This document shows positions 35,475 to 44,800 of a stretch of 64,000 nt of DNA, in pieces. How positions within the stretch are numbered: the stretch's first letter is position 1; the number at the start of each line of letters is the position of its first letter. The notes below the pieces were generated by a model. The model did not search any database and was not told the origin of the DNA. It saw nothing but the letters and a program-made list of their open reading frames with translations. The DNA is from Candidatus Bariatricus faecipullorum (lineage in GTDB: Bacteria; Bacillota; Clostridia; Lachnospirales; Lachnospiraceae): the NCBI GenBank assembly GCA_019118525.1, contig DWYV01000020.1, positions 104,606 through 168,605 on the forward strand, written 5' to 3'. The position numbers and the translations under genes are program-made.

Positions 35475-37009
35475 AGCCCACCTGCCTCATACGTCCAGCT
35501 CAGTTCCTCCTGCATCTCATCAAAATGCGCGTCCAGATACCGGAGAAAGACTGCCGTCATTTTGCCGTCAAACTGCCTGTTGCTTCCTTTTTTCAGTTCC
35601 AGCGTCCATTCCCGGCGGGACAGTTTCTTCCGGTACTGCCGGTCCGAAGTCATGGCGTCAAAGGCATCCGCAATACTGATAATCCGGGCTTCTTCGGGAA
35701 TTTCCTCCCCTTTCAGTCCATCCGGATAGCCGGTGCCGTCAAACCGCTCATGGTGGCTTCGCACGATGGGTGCCAGCTCCTTCAGCATGGAAATCCGCTC
35801 CAGAGTGTCCGCTCCCCTGACCGGATGCTCCTTAATCCGGGCAAATTCTTCCGCTGTCAGCCGGGACGGCTTCTGAAGAACATCATCCGGAATTCCGATT
35901 TTACCAATATCATGAAGCAGGCCTCCCACACGGACCCGCTGTACAAATTCCTCCGGTTTCCCAAGCGCTCTGGCCAGCTTCTCTGCATAGTAGGACACCC
36001 GGTCGGAATGGCCCCGGGTATAAATGTCTTTTGCATCTACCATCAGACGCAGCACCTCTATTGTCTCCACATAGCTTTCTTCCAGCCGGCTGTATGCCTG
36101 CCTGATTTGGCTGCTGTTCAGTTCCAGAAGAATATGCAGAACAGAATTATGGAGGGCTGAGGCCACCTGCTCGGAAAATACGGCCAGCAGATCCTGCTTT
36201 ATCCGGCTCTCTCCTGTCTCCACCACGCCCAGCATCCCGAATTTCATCTCTTTTCCCGCCTTCAGGGGAAGCAGAATAATGCGCCGGTCCCCGTCCTGAT
36301 GGAAGGAAATCTCCCGGCGTTTCATACAGATTTTCATGTGAGGATATTTCTCCAGAAATTCCTCCAGAGACATTCCCTCCCAGATACCGGTTCCCCGGAA
36401 CGTGTCCCGGGGCAGATTCTGACTGTTCTCTTCCGGCAGAATGTCTCCCAGGGAGAACCAGGCAAAGGTGTTTCTGGAACCGGTCAGAATCCGCAGCTGT
36501 CTCAGCACCTGGGTGGAAAATTCCTCCAGCGGGCGGAAACGGTTCAGTTTCGGTACCGCTTCCAGAATCTGGGAAAGCCCTTCCTGATAGCGGAAAATCA
36601 TCTTCATCTGCTGAATCGACTTGATACAGCTTTCCACCAGAAGTTCCAGCTGGTCAAACCGGTCGCTTTTTTCAAAATAGCCCTGAATGTCCAGTTCATG
36701 GATGGTATTCAGAGGCGGAGCCACCTCTCTGTGTCCCGTCAGCATAATCACGTAAATTCTCCTGTCAAATTCCCGCAGCCTGGCCACTACTTCGTCTCCG
36801 CAGACAGGATACATAATAAAATCCAGAAGCAGGATATCAAAAGACTTTTCCCGCAGTCTGTCCAGCGCATCCAGAGGGTCATTGGACTGCTCTGTATCAT
36901 AACCGGCCGCGGCAAAGTACGCCTCCAGGGCGTCCGTCATATTTTTGTCATCGTCCAGAATAAACATGGAAAATCCGTTTTTTTTCTGTCCAACTCTGTT
37001 TTTTCTCAT
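35471..37009 (-). CDS. Response regulator with REC, GAF-like and HD-GYP domains
   Basis: 512 residues. REC domain (about 12-130): acidic residues in MFILDDDKNM, phospho-acceptor Asp in ILLLDFIMYPVCGDE. A middle region of about 180 residues (LRILTGSRNTFAWFSLGD, MLGVVETGESRIKQDLLAVF) looks GAF-like. C-terminal HD-GYP phosphodiesterase (about 320-490): HSDRVSYYAEKLA, LLHDIGKIGIPDDVLQKPS, RSHHERFDGTGYPDGLKGEEIP, ISIADAFDAMTSDRQYRKKL. HD-GYP proteins hydrolyse cyclic-di-GMP. The gene sits 17 bases after its probable kinase and overlaps the acyl ligase by 4 bases. It links NRPS expression or product to a second messenger (inference). Confidence 0.93.
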   Translation of the reverse strand: MRKNRVGQKKNGFSMFILDDDKNMTDALEAYFAAAGYDTEQSNDPLDALDRLREKSFDILLLDFIMYPVCGDEVVARLREFDRRIYVIMLTGHREVAPPLNTIHELDIQGYFEKSDRFDQLELLVESCIKSIQQMKMIFRYQEGLSQILEAVPKLNRFRPLEEFSTQVLRQLRILTGSRNTFAWFSLGDILPEENSQNLPRDTFRGTGIWEGMSLEEFLEKYPHMKICMKRREISFHQDGDRRIILLPLKAGKEMKFGMLGVVETGESRIKQDLLAVFSEQVASALHNSVLHILLELNSSQIRQAYSRLEESYVETIEVLRLMVDAKDIYTRGHSDRVSYYAEKLARALGKPEEFVQRVRVGGLLHDIGKIGIPDDVLQKPSRLTAEEFARIKEHPVRGADTLERISMLKELAPIVRSHHERFDGTGYPDGLKGEEIPEEARIISIADAFDAMTSDRQYRKKLSRREWTLELKKGSNRQFDGKMTAVFLRYLDAHFDEMQEELSWTYEAGGL

Positions 37010-37026
37010 CCTTTCACCCCCGCCCT

Positions 37027-38850
37027 TTATCCTTCTGCCGGCATCTTCATATAGACTGCCGTGCCTCCGGATGGATTGTCTTCAATCCAGATATTCCCGC
37101 CGAATTTTCCCCGAATCAGGCCTGCCGAGCTGTAGAGCCCCAGCCCCGTCCCACGGGTTCCCTTTGTCGTGTACATTGTCTCAAAAAGCCGTTCTTTTAC
37201 CTCCGGCGCGATACCCGTACCGGAATCCGTAACCGACACATACAGCATCCCTTCCTGATACCAGGCCTTCATAACAATGTCCCCGCCCTTCTCCAGCATG
37301 GCGTCCTTGGCATTGTCCACCAGATTGGTCAGAACCTGCACCAGATTATTGACGTCGCCTTTCAGAAAGATGCCTTTTGGCACACGGTTATCTGCTATCA
37401 GGTGACAGCGGTACTTCAGAAGACTCTGCTTCATCAGAATCTGCACTTTTTTAAACACTGCCTCTATCTCAAACTCCGTGACTACGGATGTACTTAAGTT
37501 TGCGGCCATGCCCTTTACCGTTGTAATCACATCGGACATATAGGAACTGCTGTCCCGGATTTTCCGGATCCAGTCCCGCATCTCTCCCGCAATCTCCCGG
37601 TGGTCCTCTTCGGTCACTTCTTCGTCCCCGATACTGGTCTCATACTCCGTCACCAGGTTGTCCAGGGACTCCGTGCTCCCCGAGATGGCCATAATCGGCG
37701 TCTTCATACTGTGGGAAATACTTCCTATCATCTGTCCCAGGGAAGCCAGCCGCTGCCGTTCCAGCTCCCTGCTTAGGTTTTCCTTTTCCTTCTGCATTTC
37801 TTCCTTCAGCGAAGTCACATTTTCAAACAGCGCTATCACACCGCCAAGCCTTCCCCGGATAAACACCGGCGTCAGCTCTACCGAATAATACCGTTTCCCG
37901 TTTTCGGTAAGCACGGCCTGCTCGTAGGAGATGACGCTGGTGGACTGTCTGCACACATCGAAAAAATTCAGCAGATTGTATATCAGGTCTTTTTTCCGCT
38001 CCTCCAGCCGGTCCACGATTACATTCAGATAGTCGTTTACCTTCAGGCCGTATTCCTCTCCAAACATATTCAGGAAGGTCTGATTTGCATTGACAATGCA
38101 GGTGTCCGAGGACAGAATCACATAGCCGTCCGAAATGCTGTCCATGATATTCTGAAATGCCACCGGTTTGATGTTCATAAAATTCAGAAAATAAATGGCA
38201 TATCCATGGCACAGAATCGTCAGGAAAAAGGCCATGGGCGTGGCCGCAATGGACAGTTCCACAAGCCGCAGTGTGGCCACTATGTTCACGCCCAGCGGTA
38301 TCAGCAGGCCCACACAGTAAAAAGTCGTCTGTTCAATGACCAGCCGGTGCCGGTTTTTCCAGGCATAGCGCACCATAACCAGAATGGAAAGCAGGCACCA
38401 GAAATAATACTGGCCCCCGGAAACGAAAAACAGCGGGCCGTACTCAATATCCGCCGCCCGGGTGGAAAACACCCGGTAGAACAGATGGTGCAGCGGATTG
38501 GTAAATACCAGCAGGCTGGTGGCAACCGGAAAACAGTACAGCCACCGGCACAGCCGGGGCATGCTCTGCACGTTCTTCGTATAAATATAAGAAATATTAA
38601 ACAGGGTCAGCACAACAAATCCACTGGCCGCGCAGGTGATGGCGTCCAGGAACCAGGCCGTGGTTCCCGCCGCATCCTCCTGCTCCAGAATCCCGATGAC
38701 CGCCACAATCCAGATAAGCACCAGGGCTGTACTCGCCACATAGAGCTTCTGGAGAATCTGCAGATTCTTCCGCAGGATACAACTGACAATAAAAACAGCA
38801 AGCACTGCCGTCATAACATCCAGCAGCCGCTCCATAAATGTGATGGTCAT
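37027..38850 (-). CDS. Sensor histidine kinase with 7TM-type sensor and PAS domain
   Basis: 607 residues from the ATG at 38850, which overlaps the NRPS stop (ATGA) and follows GGAAGGAG. The N-terminal 230 residues hold about seven hydrophobic helices (VMTAVLAVFIVSCIL, LYVASTALVLIWIVAVIGIL, CWLLSILVMVRYAW-like), resembling the N-terminal 7TM region of some sensor kinases. A PAS domain follows (AFQNIMDSISDGYVILSSD), then a HisKA helix with the acceptor His in GQMIGSISHSMKTPIMAISG and an ATPase domain (LVQVLTNLVDNAKDAM, VTDSGTGIAPEVKERLFE, GTGLGLYSSAGLI). It likely phosphorylates the REC-HD-GYP protein encoded next. The 7TM form suggests a hydrophobic or small-molecule ligand, possibly the NRPS product. 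Confidence 0.92.
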   Translation of the reverse strand: MTITFMERLLDVMTAVLAVFIVSCILRKNLQILQKLYVASTALVLIWIVAVIGILEQEDAAGTTAWFLDAITCAASGFVVLTLFNISYIYTKNVQSMPRLCRWLYCFPVATSLLVFTNPLHHLFYRVFSTRAADIEYGPLFFVSGGQYYFWCLLSILVMVRYAWKNRHRLVIEQTTFYCVGLLIPLGVNIVATLRLVELSIAATPMAFFLTILCHGYAIYFLNFMNIKPVAFQNIMDSISDGYVILSSDTCIVNANQTFLNMFGEEYGLKVNDYLNVIVDRLEERKKDLIYNLLNFFDVCRQSTSVISYEQAVLTENGKRYYSVELTPVFIRGRLGGVIALFENVTSLKEEMQKEKENLSRELERQRLASLGQMIGSISHSMKTPIMAISGSTESLDNLVTEYETSIGDEEVTEEDHREIAGEMRDWIRKIRDSSSYMSDVITTVKGMAANLSTSVVTEFEIEAVFKKVQILMKQSLLKYRCHLIADNRVPKGIFLKGDVNNLVQVLTNLVDNAKDAMLEKGGDIVMKAWYQEGMLYVSVTDSGTGIAPEVKERLFETMYTTKGTRGTGLGLYSSAGLIRGKFGGNIWIEDNPSGGTAVYMKMPAEG

Positions 38851-41800
38851 CTGCGTTCTCCTTCCAGGCACTTCTTCAACTGTTCCACATCCGGTTCACA
38901 CCAGACAAAGCCCGCCTTTTTCAGCTCCGCCTCCGTCTGGTCCGACCGGACTTCCATGTTTCCGGTCATCCCGTCCCGGGAAATCCACATCTCGGCCACG
39001 GCACGCAGCCAGTCGCTGCAGGGTCCCTGCACCGCCCGGCGGAGTTTTTCGTCAAATTCTTCCGCGGTTACCGATTTCATTTCTGTGCAGGCGTTCAGAA
39101 GACGTCCCAGTGGAATTCTCCGGCTGTTCAGAATATGAAATACACAGCGGCCGGAAGAAAGCAGCCGTCCGACGGCCTCGGCCGCCAGGTCTACCGGAGT
39201 CAGTTCAAAAGGCTCCGCAGAAAGTGTTTCCGGCAGCAGGCCAAACTCCAGCAGGCCCTTCGCCAGACGGTAAAAGGCATTGGTATCCGGGTTCCTCTGA
39301 AAAACGCCGTCCTTTTGTCTGGCGGTCAGACGTCCGATTCGGAATACCTTCACCGGAAGTCCCTCTGCGGCCGCCCGGGCCACCTCCATCTCCGCCAGCA
39401 TTTTTGTCTTTCCGTAGCTGTTTTCCTGCCAGTTCTGACCGGCGTCCAGACAGTCTTCCGTGAAAACTGCACGCTCCAACGGATGTTCCCGCAGACGGGA
39501 ACCGGCCACGCTGACCGTGGAAATATGAACAAACGGACAGCCGCCCTTTTTCGCCAGCGCCAGCATGTTCCGGGTTCCACGGACATTGGCCTCGTAAAGT
39601 TCCTGCTCCGGCGCGTAATGCCGCACGTCCGCGGCACAGTGAACGACCAGGCCGCTCCGGCGGGCCAGTTCTTCCCAGGCCCGCTCCGGCAGTCCGGCCC
39701 GCTCTTTTGTCATATCCCCGGTAACCGTCTCAATCCGGCTCCAGTTTTCCAGATAAAAAGTTCCGCCGAAATAGGCATTCAGCGTCTCCCGAAGCCGCAT
39801 GTCGCTTACGTTCCGAATCAGGCAGATTATCTTTCCTGCCCCCATCTGAAGCAGCTCCCGCAGCAGATGGGCGCCCAGGTATCCCGTCGCTCCCGTAAGA
39901 AGCACCGTCTTCCCTTTTACCGGGAAGGGAATGCTCTCCGCCGGGAACGTGGGTGTGCCGGTCTCTTCCGTCTGCCCGGATTCCGGCTGTGGGGTTCCGT
40001 CCTTTCCGGACTGCTCCGGCTCCAGCATGGCGCACTGCTCTTTCAGGGTCGGCGCATGATAGAAATCATTCAGGGACAGATCCAGGTGCCGGGCATAATA
40101 CTGGTTCAGCACCAGAATGGCCTTCAGGGAAGTTCCTCCCTGTTCAAAGAAGGATACCTCTTCCCGCGGTTCCCTTTTCAGAACCTGCCGCCAGATGTTC
40201 TTTAATACCGGCAGCAGTTCCTTCGGTTCGCCGGAATCCGGACGTTCCGATTCCCCCAGTCCGGGTCCTTCTGCCTGCCCGGACTCCGGTACCTCTGCCG
40301 TTGTCTCTGACGGTATCTCTTCTTGTGTCTCTTCCTGTGCCTCCTCTTCCAGTCGCTGCAGGTCCGTCTTTCCACTGGCCGTCTTCGGAAGGGCATCCAG
40401 TAACCGGATGTCCGAAGGCACCATATAATCCGGCAGCCGGCCGGCCAGCCAGGAGAACAGGCGCTCTTTGCAGCCTGCTTCCCCGCCTGCCACAAAGGCG
40501 CAGAGATACTGGGGCACGCCGTCTCCCCGCACGGGAACTACCGCAGCTTCCGAAACCAGTCCGCTTTCCATTAACTGGGAAGCGATTTCCTCCGGCTCAA
40601 TCCGGTGCCCGTTCAGTTTCAGCTGGGTATCCGTCCGGCCCAGGCACTGCCAGCAGCCGTCTGCCCGCAGGCGTCCCCGGTCCCCGGTTTTGTACATCTT
40701 CTGTCCCGGGAAAAAGGGGTCATCCACAAATACTTCCCGGGTCAGGTCATCGCGGCCAATATAGCCCTTTGCCAGGCATTCCCCGGCGATATAGATTTCC
40801 CCTTCCGCCGTGGGCATCACCTGCTTCCGGTTTCCGTCCAGCAGATAATACCGGCAGTTTCCAATGGGCTTTCCGATATGAATTCCATTTACGTCCCGGA
40901 TTTCTCCCTGACAGTTATAGACGGAAGTTTCCGTGGGACCGTAAATATTGTATATTTTTGCTTCTGTGAGTTCCCGTATCCGTTCCTTCAGCTTCTGGGT
41001 CCAGGGTTCGCCCATCAGTATCAGAATCCGAATCTGTCCCAGCGCCCTGCAGAACGCCTCGTCTCCAAGTCCGAGCCGCATTCGGGACGGTGTCAGCTGC
41101 AGGATTGTGGCGCCGTCTTTTTGAATCCGTTCTGCCATCTTCGCCGGAAACCGCATTTCCTCTTCATCCGCAATGCTGATACGCCTGCCTCTTCCCAGGG
41201 CCAGCAGCGTCTCTGTCGTAAAGACGTCAAACACACAGCTGGAGGCGCAGAGAATGCAGTCCTCCTCCGTGCCGAGAAGCTCTCCTGCATGGCAGAGCAG
41301 ATTGGACAGCGACCGGTGCACCATCATCACACCTTTTGGTCTTCCCGTGGAACCGGAGGTAAATATCACGTTCGCCACATCCTCCGGGCTCCGGCCCGGT
41401 ACCGGCGCCGGAAAGTTTTCCGAATGCAGTTCCTCCAGCCGGAAAACCGGACACCGCCAGGTTCCTTCTCCCTCCCAGGAAAACGCCATGTTTTCCCGCA
41501 CAATCAGGCAGGACGCCTTCGCTGTTTCCAGCATGTAGCGGATGCGCTCCGGCGGGAACGCCGCGTCCAGGGGCAGGTAAGCCGCACCGGCTTTTAAAAT
41601 GGCAAGCATGGTCACCAGCATCTGGCCGTCTCTTCTGGGCAGGAAGGCCACAACGCCCCCCCGGGAGACGCCTCTCTCCTTCAGGGCCTCCGCCACTTCC
41701 CCGGCACGTTCCAGCAGGTTCCCGTAGGTCATGCTTTCTCCCGCTCCCCAGGTGACCGCCGTTTCCTCTGCCTTCCAGAGTCCGTACCGGTCAGTCAGAA

Positions 41801-44800
41801 CATCCAGGCACACCGCCTCATAGGGCGTCCGTACCCAGGACGGCTCTTCCAGAAGCCGCAGCCGGTCCGCCGGAGCCACCATATCCAGAGGCGCCAGACA
41901 GGAGCCCGGTCTTTCCAGCATCTGCCGGAGCACCTGAAGATAGCACCTGCTGTAATACGCCGCCGTCTCCCGGTCAAACAGGCTGGAAGCATATTCCACA
42001 CAGAGCCGGTATCCGTCCTGCACCGGCGTCACTTCCAGATGAAGGTCTACCTTGACCGCTCCGGTGTCCTGCGGAACGAATTCCAGACGGGCCTCTCCCA
42101 GGGTAAACCGGTCCGCATTCAGAGGCGCCAGGGAAAACAGGGTGCAGTACAGCGGATTCTTGTCCCGGGAAGGACGGATTCCAGTCTTCCGGGCCAGTTC
42201 CGTCACGGACACCTCCTGACTGTCGATAACCTCCCGCACGGTCCGTCCCGTCTGCTCCAGGCAGGTCTCCACCGTTTTCTCTCCAGAGAAATCCACGGTT
42301 ACCGGAAGGGTGTTGACAAAGGCCCCCACCGTTTCCTGGAACTCCTGCCTGCGCCGTCCTGCCAGGGGAACCCCCACGGCAAACCGGCTCTGTCCCGACA
42401 CGCCGGAAAGCAGAAGGGCCCAGGCCGTAAACAGAAAGGTAAACAGCGTTTCCCGGTTCTGAAGACAGTATTCCTGAATCTTCTGCTGCAGGTCCCCCGG
42501 CAGAGCAAAATACACCCGTCCTCCGGCTCCGTCAAACACCGGCCCGCGGGGTCTGTCCAGGGGAAGCACAAGCTCCGGAATTCCCGTCTCCAGCGTCTGC
42601 TCCCAGTAAGAAGGCAGTCCTTCTTTTCTCTCTTTTTCCAGGTTCCATATATAATCAAAATAATGCCAGGCCGGCACTTTCGGACTGTCTCCTCTGTAGT
42701 AGCCATCCAGCCGTTTTAAAATCAGTTCACTGCTGATACCGTCGGATATAATGTGATGCATATCCATCAAAAGCCAGGTCTCTCCCTGACACTGTACCAT
42801 GCCTGCGCGCAGCAGAGGCGGACAGGCCAGGTCAAAGGGCCGCACAAATGCAGCCAGGGCCTCTCCGACGGTTTTCCCGGCCGGATGTTCCAGGTGAAAT
42901 TCTGCCGATTCATGAATCCGGGCCTGCAGTGCGTCTGCTCCGGCCTCAAATCCCGTTCGCAGAAGCACCTCTTCTTCTGTCAGACGGGCAAAGGCCTTCT
43001 CCAGTCTGCCTTCCTCCAGGTCCCCCTGTACCCGGAAGGCGCCTGCCATATGATAACCTTTTCCCGTCTCATCGGACTGTTCCAGTATGTAAAAGCTCTC
43101 CTGGGAAGGCGAAAGGGGCCACACTGTACGGGCCGGCGCCTTTTCCAGCCGCTCTTTTTCCACTTCTTTGCCCCGGATAAGCACCGCCAGCTTCCGCACC
43201 GTACTGTGCCGGTACACCTCTTCCAGCCTTAATTTTTTCCCAAAGGTCTTTTCCAGTTCCGTCAGCATATTCACCGCGTTCAGGGAATCCCCGCCGGAAA
43301 GGAAATAATCCGAACCGGTTCCCAGCTGCTCCCGTCCCAGTATCCGCTTCCAGATTTCCAGGATTTTCTCTTCCGTATCATCCAACGGCTGGTCGGATTC
43401 CGTTCCCGTCTCCGGAGCCGGAAGCGCCCCGTAGTCCACTTTTCCACCGGGAGTAGACGGAATCCGCTCCAGCTGTCTGGCGTAGACCGGGAGCATGTAA
43501 CGGGGAAGATAATCCGCCCCGTAATTCAGAAGTTCCTCCGGGTCGATTTCCTTTTCCGCCGTATAGTAGGCGGCCAGCTGGTTCCCCAGGGCCGTCACGG
43601 CCACCTGACGGACGCCGGGATAGGCAAGAAGCCGCTCCTCTACCTCCCCCGGTTCAATCCGGTGGCCCAGCAGTTTCATCTGCCGGTCCTTCCGTCCCAG
43701 GAAGACAATTCTTCCGTCCGGCGTCCATTCGCCCATATCTCCGGTGCGGTACAGCCGTTCTCCCGGCACATAGGGGTCGGAGATAAACCGCTCCTTCGTC
43801 CTTTCTTCATCCCGGAAATACCCTCTGGCCAGACAGTCTCCGCCGATATAGAGTTCTCCCGCACAGCCGGGGGCCAGCGGCCGGAGTTTGTCATCCAGGA
43901 TGTAAATCCTGCAGTTCCAGAACGGCTTCCCGATGGTAAAGCGCTCCTCCCCCGTAATACGGGCATGGGACACCGCCACCGTGGCCTCACTGGGTCCGTA
44001 CTGATTATAAAGGTCCGCCCCGCTGACGTCGCGGACCGCAGATAGCAGTTCTCCGGAAAGAGTCTCCCCGCCGCACACAATACATTCCAGTTTCCCGGCT
44101 GCTTTCCCAAACAGCGGGTTCTGCAGATAGGCCTGCAGACGGGAAGGCGTCAGGGCAAGAAAACCGGCGTCATACCGGAGAATCGCCTCCGCGATTGCCT
44201 CCGGCCGGTTCCGGTCCTCCCCGGGAAGCACCACAATGGTTCTTCCGCAGAGCAGGGCACACATACTTTCCAGGATAAACGCGTCAAATCCCACACTGCA
44301 AAGAGAAAGCACCGCCCCTTTGGGGTAGATTTCCCGCATATTCTCCGCCAGGTTCACCAGACTGCGCTGGACGGTTTCCACTGCCTTGGGCGTTCCCGTA
44401 CTGCCGGAGGTATAAACCAGGTAGGCTCTCCAGTCCGCTCCCGGAACCGGCAGTTCCTCTTCCGGACAGGGGCTGGTTTCCAGCACTTCCTTCTTCGACA
44501 TTATTCGACACGGAAGCAAAGACTCTCCCTGTGCTTCTTCCGAAATACACAAAGCCGCTTCACTCTCTTCCAGCATCAGCCGGATACGCCCCGCAGGCAG
44601 TTCCCTGTCCAGCAGAACCCAGGCATTTCCCGACCAGGTGACCGCGCACATCCAGAGGAATAAATCCGCTCCCGGTTCCAGCAGAAGCGCAATGTTCTTT
44701 TCCCCTCCCGGGCAGAGGGCCGCCAGCCGCTCTCCCAGCTCCCGGGCTTCCTGCAGAAGTTCCCGGTACGTCGTCCGCTGTCCCCTCCAGATAAGCGCCG

